DNA of 64,000 nucleotides from Planctomycetota bacterium (GCA_013112555.1 JABFGK010000001.1:2020581-2084580); one strand, 5' to 3'. Positions 1-8,846 are shown, counted from the first letter of the stretch. A program made the numbers and translations. The notes: generated by a model not told the origin, from the sequence alone.

Positions 1-572
1 AGCATGTGTCTGAGTTGCACTTGCGGGATGCCGAAGAGGACGTAACTCTGATCTTTATCGACATCGACGCCGCGGAGCAGAACCGAGCGGTTTTCAATCG
101 ACCCGGTGCGTGCATAGTGACCGGAGGCGACGGCATCGGCACCCATCTGCTGTGCATACTCGTGCAACTTGCCGAACTTGAGCCAGTCGTTGCAGCGGAT
201 GCACGGGTTGGGCGTGCGGCCGGCGTTGTACTCGGCAACGAAGTAGTCGATGATGCGGCCGAAATCGCGTTTGAAGTTGCAGACGTAAAACGGGATGCCG
301 AGTTTGGCAGCCACGAGCCGGGCGTCGGCAGCGTCATTGATCGAGCAGCATCCCTGATGGCCGATTTTGATTTTATCGGTGTCGCAGTCCGTCGTGAGTT
401 CGTCCAGTTCATCACCGGGTGAGCCGAGCCGCATGAAGCAGCCGATCACCTCGTGCCCTGCCTCGAGCAGGAGAGCAGCAGCGACGGAGGAATCGACCCC
501 GCCGGACATGGCCAGGAGGACTTTGCGGGGGGGATGGTCGGGGACGGGATGTCGCGCTTCGGAGGAACTCAT
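1..572 (-). CDS. mnmA: tRNA-specific 2-thiouridylase MnmA (partial, C-terminus beyond window)
   Basis: MnmA installs the 2-thio group on wobble U34 of Lys, Glu and Gln tRNAs, using ATP and a persulfide relay. About 190 N-terminal residues are visible and the rest lies left of the window. The PP-loop ATP-binding motif SGGVDSS is at residues 23-29. The motif NPCIRCN follows at 122-128; its first Cys (124) is the expected catalytic nucleophile. GHYAR is at 151-155 and KDQSYVLF just after 172, all typical of the family. A short insertion with a Cys pair (TDCDTDK...GCCSIND, about 61-80) sits after the PP-loop. The start is the ATG before SSSEARH. The next gene is divergent, with a gap of about 100 bp. 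Confidence 0.93.
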   Translation of the reverse strand, partial: MSSSEARHPVPDHPPRKVLLAMSGGVDSSVAAALLLEAGHEVIGCFMRLGSPGDELDELTTDCDTDKIKIGHQGCCSINDAADARLVAAKLGIPFYVCNFKRDFGRIIDYFVAEYNAGRTPNPCIRCNDWLKFGKLHEYAQQMGADAVASGHYARTGSIENRSVLLRGVDVDKDQSYVLFGIPQVQLRHM

Positions 573-677
573 CGTCGTTCGATTGTATGGGAGCAGGTAT
601 CCGATGCGAGGACGCATCGCCACGCGGCAGAGCAGTGGGCTAACCGGGCGGATTGACGGCCATAGGATGTGGGTGCG

Positions 678-1748
678 ATGTATGTGTATGCGGGAATCGA
701 CGAAGCCGGGTATGGTCCGATGCTGGGGCCGCTGGTTGTGGCATGCACGTGTTTTATTGTGGAAGAGACGGGATCTTCCGGCCGAGGTGATGAGGATACC
801 CGCTCCCTGACGGTCGCGGCTCGTCGGATGAAGCGGCCGTGCTTGTGGGAGATGCTGGAACCGGCGGTGAGCAGGGAAAGCAAGGGGAGCCGGGGGCGGC
901 TGATCGTCAACGATTCAAAGAAGGTGAAGTTGCCGAATCCGAAGGCAGGGTCGAAGTCGGCAACGCGGCATCCACTGCTGAATCTGGAGCCGAGTGTGCT
1001 GGCATTCCTCGGTTCGCTGGAATCCACCGATGGGATCCCTGCGTCCGATGAGGCGTTGCTCGGCTTGATTGATCCGGAGTTATGCGCGCACCTGAAAACG
1101 ATCCCGTGGTATCAAGGTGAGCCATTGCGTTTGCCGCAGTCGGTGGAAAGGCATGATGACGGTTCGATCCGGATCGGGCTGAATGTCCTGAATCGCGCGA
1201 TGAAAAAGGCCGGCGTGCAGATCAGTCAGATGGCGTGTCATTCGCTGACGGCCGGTGCGTTCAATCAAATGACGAAGTCGATGCGGTCGAAATCTGCAGT
1301 GTCGATGACGCTGGTGGGTCGATTGCTGCAATCGGTCATTGATGCGCATGGCGCCGAGCGGCCGTTTGTCGCGATTGATCGGCAGGGCGGGACGACCCAC
1401 TACCGGAGGGCACTGCAGACACTGTTTCCGTCGGCCTCGATTCGGATTGTCGAGGAGGTACCGGCTGCGAGTACGTATGCACTCGATTTTGGTCGCGAGC
1501 GAGGTGCCACGGTGTCATTTATCAAGGGTGGGGATGGATTGCATCTGCCGACGGCACTCGCGTCGATGACGGCGAAGTATGTCCGTGAGTTGCTGATGAT
1601 CCGGTTCAATCGGTACTTCGCTGCCAGGCTGCCGGAGGTGAAGCCGACTGCCGGGTATGTGCAGGACGGGCGTCGGTTTCTGGAGGAGGTCGGCACCGTG
1701 ATCCGGGATCAGCAGTTGAGCCGGGACAATCTGGTTCGTTTTTGTTAG
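678..1748 (+). CDS. RNase HII-like protein (divergent)
   Basis: The N-terminus reads YAGIDEAGYGPMLGP, which matches the RNase HII active-site signature GIDEAGRGPxxGP. A second motif NDSKK (Asp near residue 79) and a third acidic site AIDRQGG (Asp near 234) fit the other metal-binding positions. RNase HII cuts at ribonucleotides embedded in DNA. At about 356 residues it is much longer than the usual 200-250, and the GRG tripeptide that reads the RNA-DNA junction is GYG here, so activity or substrate may differ. The ATG at 678 is preferred over an in-frame GTG at 669 because AGGA lies about 10 bases before it. It may be a lineage-specific RNase H-fold protein rather than the main rnhB. Confidence 0.6.
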   Translation: MYVYAGIDEAGYGPMLGPLVVACTCFIVEETGSSGRGDEDTRSLTVAARRMKRPCLWEMLEPAVSRESKGSRGRLIVNDSKKVKLPNPKAGSKSATRHPLLNLEPSVLAFLGSLESTDGIPASDEALLGLIDPELCAHLKTIPWYQGEPLRLPQSVERHDDGSIRIGLNVLNRAMKKAGVQISQMACHSLTAGAFNQMTKSMRSKSAVSMTLVGRLLQSVIDAHGAERPFVAIDRQGGTTHYRRALQTLFPSASIRIVEEVPAASTYALDFGRERGATVSFIKGGDGLHLPTALASMTAKYVRELLMIRFNRYFAARLPEVKPTAGYVQDGRRFLEEVGTVIRDQQLSRDNLVRFC

Positions 1749-1779
1749 TGGGTTGCGCACGCGGGGGCGGGCAGGTGTA

Positions 1780-2448
1780 TCAGTCGAGATTCTGATTCCG
1801 GCCGTAGCGTTCGATGGTTTTGACGACGGTTCGATGCACCTCAAAGGACTTCGCCACAGACAGCCAGATGGTGTCGTAGCGATCGCTGCCGGCAGTCGCG
1901 AAGGCAATGCTGCCGAGTGCCGTGAGCCGTTCGGGGACATTGCGCACGACGGCAAGGTGCTGGATGTTGCGGAGCGGTGCCTGATAGAAGGCTCGGCGGA
2001 GGATCCCGCTCATGGAAACGATGCGTCGATCGGTCAGGACATAGAGGCGGCACCACCAATCCATGGCCTGCCAGCCGAGTCGGACGGTCACGAGGAGGAT
2101 GCCGAACACAATGGCGTCGACTTCGCTCCATGTGACGAACGAGCGCGTGAGGATGGGGATGCGTGTGAGGTAGGCAAGCAGGACGACGAGAAACGCAATG
2201 CCGAAGAGGCTGCCGAGGCACGAGATGACGATATAGGCGATCCCGGGGCGGATCTGGAGGACGATGACTTCATCCCCGTCGAACATCTTGTTCGCTGATC
2301 TGGCTGCTTCGGCCGCTGCGGCAGCGATCGGTTGGACGGTCGCCTCCCCGGAGCCGGCAACATCGGAGGCAGCCCAACCCGGCTCGATCCGTCGTGGGAT
2401 GTGATCGAGTTCGGTGACGGTGCAAGACTCTGCCAAGTTCGGATTCAC
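1780..2448 (-). CDS. PH-domain (bPH2/YdbS-like) membrane protein
   Basis: This 222-residue protein has two hydrophobic segments (about residues 70-95 and 108-125). They are followed by YVLTDRRI (136-143) and RNIQHLAV, which resemble the bacterial PH domain family 2 (YdbS/YdbT). These proteins sit in the cytoplasmic membrane and their function is poorly known. The first 50 residues are polar and alanine-rich without a recognised motif. The GTG start overlaps the stop of the upstream hpt as GTGA, so the two are probably translationally coupled. It converges on the RNase HII-like gene with about 30 bp between. Confidence 0.75.
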   Translation of the reverse strand: MNPNLAESCTVTELDHIPRRIEPGWAASDVAGSGEATVQPIAAAAAEAARSANKMFDGDEVIVLQIRPGIAYIVISCLGSLFGIAFLVVLLAYLTRIPILTRSFVTWSEVDAIVFGILLVTVRLGWQAMDWWCRLYVLTDRRIVSMSGILRRAFYQAPLRNIQHLAVVRNVPERLTALGSIAFATAGSDRYDTIWLSVAKSFEVHRTVVKTIERYGRNQNLD

Positions 2449-2994
2449 AGTGCTTCCTTGCGGAGCGTGACGATATCAGGCAGATTTCGATAGTAGTCAT
2501 CGTAGTCCAGACCGTAGCCGACGACGAACTCGTCGGGGATGTCGAAGCCGACGTACTCGACGGGGACGGTCATGGCTTCGGGGCGATCCTTTCGGAGCAG
2601 AACACAGGCCCAGACGCTGGCCGGCTCCTGTTCCTGGATGATCTCGCGGACCATGGCAATCGTCTGCCCGGAGTCGAGGATGTCATCGATGATGACGACG
2701 TGGCGGCCTGCAAGACTGGGGAGGCAATGCGCTGCGGATGGAGACGCCCTTGCTCGTCATTGACTTGCCGGGGTAACTGCTGACGGAGATGACGCCGATG
2801 CGGAGTTTCTGGGGAAGGTGGCGGATGAGGTCGGCTAAGAAGACGATGCTGCCGGTGAGGATGGGCACGAGGACCACATCGGTGGGGTGATCGGCCAGGT
2901 TTTCGAGGTCGCCGGCGATCTGCTTGCCAAGTTCAGCCACTCGCTGGGCAATCCGAGTTCGGTCGAGGAGGATGCTCTGAATGTCATTGTGCAT
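2445..2994 (-). pseudogene. hpt: hypoxanthine phosphoribosyltransferase, frameshifted as sequenced
   Basis: HPRT salvages hypoxanthine and guanine with PRPP. The first part (MHNDIQSILLDRTRI through SSYPGKSMTSKGVSIRSALP) and the second part (LAGRHVVIIDDILDSGQTIA, containing the PRPP-binding loop) are in different frames. Removing one C from the CCCC run on the coding strand (GGGG at 2718-2721 on plus) restores a 182-residue protein, the normal family length. The spacing to the PRPP loop then also matches E. coli Hpt. It is either a one-base sequencing insertion or a real frameshift. The start is the ATG at 2994; the gene is upstream of, and overlaps, the PH-domain gene. Confidence 0.85.
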
Positions 2995-3123
2995 GATGTG
3001 AGGGCCGATCGTGGTCTGTTGGAGCAGCAAATCGCTTCGCTTCGCGTCGCGGCTCGGGTGATCAAGCAGGAAGTATCCTAGAATGTTGGTGCACGGTCTC
3101 CACGAGAAACTTGCGAGGTTGGC

Positions 3124-4146
3124 GTGACGCGTCAGAGAGAGACAATCCGAGAGTTGATCGGCGGTCTCCTGTGCCTGAGCCTTCTGGGCGGCTGCGGGCA
3201 CGGGACGAAGGATGAGGGTGCGTCGTCGCAGGATCGGCGAGCGACCTCGGAGATGGCCCTGGCACAGCAGGGGCAGTCCAGGGGCGTGGTACGAGCACGT
3301 GCCGGCCGGTTTCAGGCGAGTCTCGGCCCGGGGTGGACGATGCATCGGACGGTCGTGCGTGTGGGAACGTCGAGCGTGTACGACTTCGTTCAGGCGGTCG
3401 GTGGCTGCAGGACAGGTGGGAGCCCGTCTGATCATGATGCCTTGTCAGAGGCACGCAAACAGGCATTGGCAACAAACGGGCTGAATTTGTCTCTGATCCC
3501 GGTCGATCAGGTGGAGCATCTGCTGTCAGTGATGGGCGAGGACCCCTCATTGGAATCGACGTGGCTGGGCAATGTGAACAACTGGAAGTCAATCGCAGCC
3601 GGTTCCCCCATTCGCGACCGCACCCTGTTTCGCATTGACGAGGCGGACGTGGAGTACATAAGCGGGTACGGGCAGTTGCTGATGCGCGGCTATCCGCTGC
3701 AATCGCTGGATGGGCCGTTCGTATGGCTTGAGTTGATCCCCCACTTTCGCCAGCCTCCTGACAATCCATACGCCGTCTCATCGTTGGCTGATTTGGAGAT
3801 AATCGGCGATTGGGTAACGTCGTGTGGGGTCCGGCTGGCCCTGGACGGATCGTGTGCGGTGGTGATTCTGCCGGAGCGTGAGCAGGATGAACCGGAAGAT
3901 GATGCTGCCGGCAGCACCGAAGACGATGCCGATGGTGATCCGGGGGATGATCAGGTTGAGGAATCGGTTGAGGAGGTGGGAGAAGGCGATGATGTCATTG
4001 CCCAGGAGCCGGCAGACCCGCCATCGGCGCCAAAGTACGGCCCGTTGCCGGTCCCGATTCTGACGATCGGGCACGACGTGCTGTATTCTGATGATGAGAA
4101 TCGGATGCTGGTGGTGATCCTGATCCCGTCGGCACCCCAACCCTGA
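3124..4146 (+). CDS. putative lipoprotein, function unknown
   Basis: The GTG-started protein of 340 residues begins with a short basic stretch, a hydrophobic core and a lipobox LLGGC (Cys about residue 24), so it is probably an acylated, secreted lipoprotein. The middle part has no motif I recognise. Around residues 257-305 there is a highly acidic Asp/Glu-rich stretch, followed by a more hydrophobic C-terminus. It is divergent from hpt. A hairpin with a T run lies about 70 bp after the stop. No function is assigned. Confidence 0.7.
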   Translation: MTRQRETIRELIGGLLCLSLLGGCGHGTKDEGASSQDRRATSEMALAQQGQSRGVVRARAGRFQASLGPGWTMHRTVVRVGTSSVYDFVQAVGGCRTGGSPSDHDALSEARKQALATNGLNLSLIPVDQVEHLLSVMGEDPSLESTWLGNVNNWKSIAAGSPIRDRTLFRIDEADVEYISGYGQLLMRGYPLQSLDGPFVWLELIPHFRQPPDNPYAVSSLADLEIIGDWVTSCGVRLALDGSCAVVILPEREQDEPEDDAAGSTEDDADGDPGDDQVEESVEEVGEGDDVIAQEPADPPSAPKYGPLPVPILTIGHDVLYSDDENRMLVVILIPSAPQP

Positions 4147-4217
4147 GCCATCGATGCGGGTTGGTCGGTACGGAAGCGTCGGCCTGAAAGCGGTGGGATA
4201 GGATTGCAGGATGTGGA

Positions 4218-4240
4218 GGCCACACGGTGTGGCCGTTTTT
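4218..4240 (+). terminator. rho-independent terminator after the lipoprotein gene
   Basis: GGCCACAC and GTGTGGCC form a GC-rich stem, directly followed by GTTTTT. It lies about 70 bp after the lipoprotein stop and inside the longest possible reading frame of pssA, which argues for a later pssA start. Confidence 0.65.
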
Positions 4241-4303
4241 CCAGGTCTCTTAGTAACGGTGATCGTGTTGCCTACAGACCGCGAGGACAAGCAGCGCAGC
4301 AGG

Positions 4304-5182
4304 ATGGTTCGCAAGCGTGGCGGACGGCTCCGTCGGAGACGACGTCGGCTGAAGGCGGTGGCTGTGGTGCCGTCGATGTTCACGCTGGGCAATCTGCTGT
4401 GTGGCTTTGCAGCCGTGTATTACGCAGCGAAGCCGTTTGCAGCCGAGGATCAGTCAAAAAGCCTGCTGATAGCCGGGATTCTCGTTTTCGTCGGGATGTT
4501 TTTTGATTCGGTCGATGGGTATGTTGCTCGTCTGACCCGCTCGGTGTCCGAACTTGGGGGGCAACTGGACTCGCTGGCTGACATTGTGACATTCGGGGTG
4601 GCACCCGCGTACATGACGCTGCAACTGGTCACCCGGTATTACCTCGGGGGTGATGCCGAGCAGACGGTCATCAGTCCCCTGCACGATGATGTATTCGGCC
4701 GGATCTTTTGGGTGTGTGCAGCGATCTATGTTGCCTGCACGGCGCTGCGGCTGGCACGGTTCAATGTGGAGACAGCCAGCGGGGTGTTGGATGATCACAT
4801 GTATTTTCGGGGGTTGCCGGCCCCGGGGGCCGGTGGATGTGTGGCCGGCCTGATTCTGTTACACGAGCACTATTACGAAGCGTTGAATCAATTTCAGTGG
4901 GTGGCTCGGACGACGGGCCTGGGGATGACATTCATCTTGCTCTTGTGTGCCGTGGCGATGGTGAGTCGTTTGCCATATGTGCACATCGTGAACAAGTATC
5001 TGCGTCGCAAGGCCTCGTTCGGCTTTCTCGTTGAGGTGGCCATTGTGCTGGTCTGTGCTGCTATTTTCATGGTTGAGGCGATCGCGCTTTCGTTTACGGC
5101 CTATGCATTGAGCGCACCGCTGCGGAGTGTATGGGTGGGATGGCGGAGAAGGGCTCGGGCGATCAGGAGCCGGTCGGCGTAG
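4304..5182 (+). CDS. pssA: CDP-diacylglycerol--serine O-phosphatidyltransferase
   Basis: This integral membrane enzyme makes phosphatidylserine from CDP-diacylglycerol and serine. The CDP-alcohol phosphotransferase signature D-x2-DG-x2-AR-x8-G-x3-D-x3-D is complete at about residues 68-93 (D68, D71-G72, A75-R76, G85, D89, D93). The usual N-terminal FTLGNLLCG precedes it, and several hydrophobic helices follow. The frame is open from 4211, but the chosen ATG (MVRKRGGRLRRRRRR) lies after a terminator-like hairpin and gives about 292 residues with a basic N-terminus. A start at GTG 4259 or 4265 is possible. No psd (decarboxylase) is adjacent. Confidence 0.88.
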   Translation: MVRKRGGRLRRRRRRLKAVAVVPSMFTLGNLLCGFAAVYYAAKPFAAEDQSKSLLIAGILVFVGMFFDSVDGYVARLTRSVSELGGQLDSLADIVTFGVAPAYMTLQLVTRYYLGGDAEQTVISPLHDDVFGRIFWVCAAIYVACTALRLARFNVETASGVLDDHMYFRGLPAPGAGGCVAGLILLHEHYYEALNQFQWVARTTGLGMTFILLLCAVAMVSRLPYVHIVNKYLRRKASFGFLVEVAIVLVCAAIFMVEAIALSFTAYALSAPLRSVWVGWRRRARAIRSRSA

Positions 5183-5277
5183 ATTTTGTTATCTGATGTC
5201 CTCGTGCATACCCCACGATCTGCTCGAAACACCCGCAGGTCACGGGACTTCTTTCTGGTGCGCGTGGATGGTGTGCG

Positions 5278-5862
5278 TTAGTGGGAGTGGATGCGGGAGT
5301 GCATCTGGAATCCGAGGATCGGATTGATCCGTTGCAGAATCCAACTGATTGGCAGCGAGATCACTGCACTGTAGAGGATGATGAAGAACCCGTCGTAAAG
5401 GCTCGTCGTGGCCGACCAGGTGAAGGACGGGTACCAGCCGCTCCATGCTCCCAGTGCGTGTCTGACGGAGATGAGAAAGACGGCCAATATGACAGCAGCG
5501 ATGCCGGCCAGCAACGTGAGGATCGGCATGACAAACGGGTGCCGCCGGTACATCATGGAGCGCATCTGGAGGATGAGGGCTGCACCGAGCATAAAGCCGA
5601 GTGCATTCGGACCGACGATAATGAGTGATGACCCGGTCGGGTCTGAGAATCGAGCCGTCAGGTCCACGATGAGGCCGAGGAGCAGCGCGCTCCACATGGT
5701 CTGATAGGCGGGTGCCATGGAGGCGTAGCAGACCATGAGGACGAGGACGAACGAGGGGGCAATGACGGTCCCGCCGGCAAAGCGGACGGCCAGCAGATCG
5801 TGGAGGCCGAGGTCAAAGCCGGCAAAGAGATAGGCCAGGATGAGGAAGGTGATCCAGTTCAT
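5278..5862 (-). CDS. mreD: rod-shape-determining protein MreD
   Basis: This 194-residue membrane protein has five or six hydrophobic segments. It follows mreC with an ATGA overlap, the usual mreC-mreD arrangement. MreD is part of the elongasome that guides cell-wall synthesis along the cylinder. Sequence identity in the family is low, so the call rests on size, topology and position. The conserved-type PTGSS segment sits in the middle. It converges with pssA, about 95 bp between. Confidence 0.82.
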   Translation of the reverse strand: MNWITFLILAYLFAGFDLGLHDLLAVRFAGGTVIAPSFVLVLMVCYASMAPAYQTMWSALLLGLIVDLTARFSDPTGSSLIIVGPNALGFMLGAALILQMRSMMYRRHPFVMPILTLLAGIAAVILAVFLISVRHALGAWSGWYPSFTWSATTSLYDGFFIILYSAVISLPISWILQRINPILGFQMHSRIHSH

Positions 5863-6722
5863 GGCCCACCCCCCCCGTCCGATGGTGGCACGTCAGGCCG
5901 GCGCTGCGGAATCTTGAGCAGCATGTCTGAGAGTCGCATGATATCGATGGTCGGCTTAACGGAGACGAGTTGGTGCAGTGAGTGTTGTGGGTATGGCTCG
6001 CAGTACTCGACAAACCCGACGATGAGGCCGGTGTTGGAATGTCCCCAGACGTCATCGTCGCAGAGTCTGACCACACTTCCGGGAGGAAACATGATGCCGC
6101 TGTCAAACAGGCCGGAGAGACGTCCTTGTTCGTCGGCCTTGAGCGACCCCGGCTCATCATCCTGAAGTCCGTCTGCCCCGGCTTCAATCCGAACGCTCAG
6201 GACGGTCTCGGGGTGGATGATCGGAATGATCGAGGCAGTCAGCGTATCGACACGTTGCACGCGGCCGATGAGTTGACGGTACGGCGTGATGGCCACCGTC
6301 TCACGGGTGACGCCCTGCCGTGTGCCGGCATTCACCTGAAATGCGTTGGCCCTCCCGGCACTCGTACCACCGGTTCCCCGGCGCACGGGCAGGTAGACGA
6401 CGTCCGGGTCTTCCTGATAGAGGCTGGTCAGTTCGCTGAGTTGGTGCTGGAGGAGGTCAACCTGTCGTTCGAGGTAGAAGATGCGTTCGTCGCGTGTGTT
6501 GAGTTCGACCAGGAGTTGATCGATTTCCTCGGCGTCGCCGGGAACGGCTCGTCGTGGCGGTCGGACGGTGGCGGACAAGTGGGCCAGCGGTTCACTGATG
6601 GGCATCAGCATCTGGACTGCGGGGCCGTCGAGCAGGTCCCCGAGTGGCCAGGGGAGGATGACGAGCGCCAGCAGGAGTCCTGTGGCCATGATCAATCGTC
6701 TTGCAGGATGTGATTGCGTCAT
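5859..6722 (-). CDS. mreC: rod-shape-determining protein MreC
   Basis: MreC is a bitopic periplasmic elongasome scaffold. The protein has one N-terminal membrane segment (MATGLLLALVILPWP). A coiled coil follows (about residues 65-105, rich in Glu/Leu/Gln), then the beta-rich MreC domain containing LPVRRGTGG, NAGTRQGV and LIGRVQRV. About 287 residues is normal. The ATG at 6722 is chosen; an in-frame GTG at 6734 is an alternative. It overlaps mreD by four bases. mreB is not adjacent. Confidence 0.87.
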   Translation of the reverse strand: MTQSHPARRLIMATGLLLALVILPWPLGDLLDGPAVQMLMPISEPLAHLSATVRPPRRAVPGDAEEIDQLLVELNTRDERIFYLERQVDLLQHQLSELTSLYQEDPDVVYLPVRRGTGGTSAGRANAFQVNAGTRQGVTRETVAITPYRQLIGRVQRVDTLTASIIPIIHPETVLSVRIEAGADGLQDDEPGSLKADEQGRLSGLFDSGIMFPPGSVVRLCDDDVWGHSNTGLIVGFVEYCEPYPQHSLHQLVSVKPTIDIMRLSDMLLKIPQRRPDVPPSDGGGGP

Positions 6723-6820
6723 GCGATCACCCACCCGTGTAAATCGAAACGGCGCTCCGTCAGAGGATATCGAGGCATGGTCTGCCGGGCAGCGATGCCT
6801 TCCGGGTCATATGTGTCAAA

Positions 6821-7816
6821 TCACGTATCTGAGGCAGCCGGCACCGGCGTGGTCGGTTTCTCTGCCGTCCCGGCTGCGGGATCGGAACTGGTGGTCGCCT
6901 GATTCTGGGTCATGCCGACCTTGTCATCGGGATTGGGGACGGGCCAGTCGACGTCCTGGACGTAGCCGTACTCGATTAACAGGGGCGTGAGCCAGGCACG
7001 CATGGTTTCGATCTGCTCCGGGGAACACTCGCGCGACCACTTGACGTTGCGATTCTCGAGGTGCTCGGGCCAGCGGTTGATTGCCTTGTCATCGGTCCGC
7101 AGCCCGAACTGCTCGCAGACATCCTTCATGATGCCTCGGGTCCGGATGATGAACTCCTCGTAGCGGGTTCGGAAAATCCGGTCAGCAGGGATGGCAGCCA
7201 GATCCTGTTGCACGGTTGACTCGATGCCGACCCACTGCCGTGAGTGCGCTTCGTAGGGATCCTTCTGGTAGTAATCCTGCCAGCCGGGGGGGCGGGCAAA
7301 GGCACCGAGGACGCGGTCTTGCTTTGATTGTCGCTCGACGGCCCGGATCATGGAGCGGACGACGGCACGGCCGTCGCGGATGATGTGGACAAACTGGGCG
7401 TCAGGAAATGCCTTCAGCAGGTACGGGACCCGCAGCGTGTTGCGCGGGAGTTTGTTGGTGAATCGACATATCGGCAGACGCTGTCGGAATCGCATGTACT
7501 TCGTGAAGTAGCCGACATTGGCCCGGAGGCGTCGGGAGCCGATCCAGGAGGCATCCTCGTCGGTCCACCGGTGCTCGGTCGTGCGGCTGAAGTACATGGG
7601 GTCGAACAGGCAATGGCCTTCGGACCAGTTGGCGAGTTGTGGGTGTTGGCCGAAGAGTCTGGAAAAGACGCTCGTACCGGAACGTGGGGAGCCGAGGATG
7701 AAGATGGGGCGGTCGACCCTGGGGTGCGGGAGGACGGCAATGATGCCCAGCGTCAGGGGATTGCGCCCCCAGACGAATTGCCAGAGTGTGCGTTCAAATG
7801 GTCCGGGGATCCTCAT
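6821..7816 (-). CDS. sulfotransferase family protein (PAPS-dependent), paralogue 1
   Basis: The 5'-phosphosulfate loop SPRSGTS (about residues 43-49) and a 3'-phosphate-binding segment around HIIRDGRAVVRSM mark a PAPS-dependent sulfotransferase of about 331 residues. The acceptor is unknown, but carbohydrate or lipid-linked glycan is likely given the neighbouring glycosyltransferase. The C-terminus is a Thr/Ala/Pro-rich tail. The ATG (MRIPGP) is used; a TTG ten codons earlier is possible. It lies in tandem with a second sulfotransferase on the same strand, and both share the layout DRPIFILG.PRSGTS, NW/HWSE, HRWT and LENRN.KW, so they are likely duplicates. Confidence 0.85.
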   Translation of the reverse strand: MRIPGPFERTLWQFVWGRNPLTLGIIAVLPHPRVDRPIFILGSPRSGTSVFSRLFGQHPQLANWSEGHCLFDPMYFSRTTEHRWTDEDASWIGSRRLRANVGYFTKYMRFRQRLPICRFTNKLPRNTLRVPYLLKAFPDAQFVHIIRDGRAVVRSMIRAVERQSKQDRVLGAFARPPGWQDYYQKDPYEAHSRQWVGIESTVQQDLAAIPADRIFRTRYEEFIIRTRGIMKDVCEQFGLRTDDKAINRWPEHLENRNVKWSRECSPEQIETMRAWLTPLLIEYGYVQDVDWPVPNPDDKVGMTQNQATTSSDPAAGTAEKPTTPVPAASDT

Positions 7817-7867
7817 GTGGTTGGTGCTCCGGGTAGGGCACGTCAATGTGCCGTCGTGTCTGCCCCA

Positions 7868-7901
7868 CCCCCCGTGTGGTCAGGTCCCCGCTCACGGGGG
7901 G
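7868..7901. repeat. 9-bp perfect inverted repeat between the two sulfotransferase genes
   Basis: CCCCCCGTG and CACGGGGGG are separated by 16 bases. No T run follows on either strand, so an intrinsic terminator is not supported. Confidence 0.5.
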
Positions 7902-7937
7902 ACGGATTATTCGGAAGCACTCCCCTGTGGGACGCTG

Positions 7938-8846
7938 CTACGCCGTATTGTCTTTTCGTTCCTTCAGGACGCGGTCGAGCCAGGCGTCGTCGGTTTCGTA
8001 GCCTTCATCGAGAACGATCGGGCCCAGGATCCGGTGCATGGTCTTTATCTCATCGACCGACCTGGTCGCCGCCCATTTGTAGTTTCGGTTTTCGAGCGTT
8101 TCGGGGACTTTTGCCAGGGCCTGCTCATTGACCGTGACATCGGCAAAGTCATAGGCCTGTCTGAGCGTACCGTGGCAGTCCTGGCCGAAGTCCTCGTAAC
8201 TCACGGCAAACAGGTTTTCGGGCTTGACGGCTTCCTGGAGGTCTTGCTTGAGTACCTGGTGGATAGCCACCGTCATGCGGCAGAATCGCTCCATGGGGTC
8301 CTTGATGGCATCGATCTCGCGCCATCCGGGTGGCCTGGCAAAGCCGCCCAGAGGGAAGCGGTGTCGTTGTCGTTCCCTTTTCGTGATCGAATAGAGGCTG
8401 TTTGCGACGGCCCGGGGATCGCGGCGGATGTGGATCAGGCGTGCCTCGGGCCAGCCGGCCGTGAGGAACGGGACGCGGAGGGCATTGCGAGGATGCTTGT
8501 TGATGAAGCGATCGCAGCCCTTCCATCGGGTGTAATACCCGAAGTTGTTGTTGATTCGGCGAAGGGCCTGGGGAGTGCACTCCTGCGCGGTCCAGCGGTG
8601 TTCGTTCTCGTATGCTCGCCACTTGGGATCCCAAACGACGGGCGCTTCCGACCAGTGAGCCAGATTCGGATTCGAGCCCATGAGTGTGCAGAAGATCGAT
8701 GTTCCGGACCGTGGCAGGCCGAGAATGAAGATGGGTCGATCAAGGACGACGGCCGGGAAGCGGGCGATGATCCGGTGAGCGATCGTATTTCGCGTATGTA
8801 TTTGTGCCCAAAGGAGTTTTGGGAGTCGTTTTGCGGTCAGTTGCAC
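7938..8846 (-). CDS. sulfotransferase family protein (PAPS-dependent), paralogue 2
   Basis: This 302-residue protein carries LPRSGTS (44-50) as the 5'-phosphosulfate loop and HIRRDPRAVANSLYS as the 3'-phosphate-binding segment. The sulfate acceptor cannot be read from sequence. It is upstream of, and similar along its length to, the sulfotransferase at 6821-7816, with about 120 bp between. The best start is a GTG before CAACTGACC; no ATG lies nearby and the ribosome-binding site is weak. It is divergent from a GT4 glycosyltransferase across a long intergenic region. No PAPS synthesis genes are in the window. Confidence 0.85.
   Translation of the reverse strand: MQLTAKRLPKLLWAQIHTRNTIAHRIIARFPAVVLDRPIFILGLPRSGTSIFCTLMGSNPNLAHWSEAPVVWDPKWRAYENEHRWTAQECTPQALRRINNNFGYYTRWKGCDRFINKHPRNALRVPFLTAGWPEARLIHIRRDPRAVANSLYSITKRERQRHRFPLGGFARPPGWREIDAIKDPMERFCRMTVAIHQVLKQDLQEAVKPENLFAVSYEDFGQDCHGTLRQAYDFADVTVNEQALAKVPETLENRNYKWAATRSVDEIKTMHRILGPIVLDEGYETDDAWLDRVLKERKDNTA

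Noticed and set aside
4211-4303. Upstream extension of pssA
   Set aside because: It contains a terminator hairpin and encodes no conserved residues.
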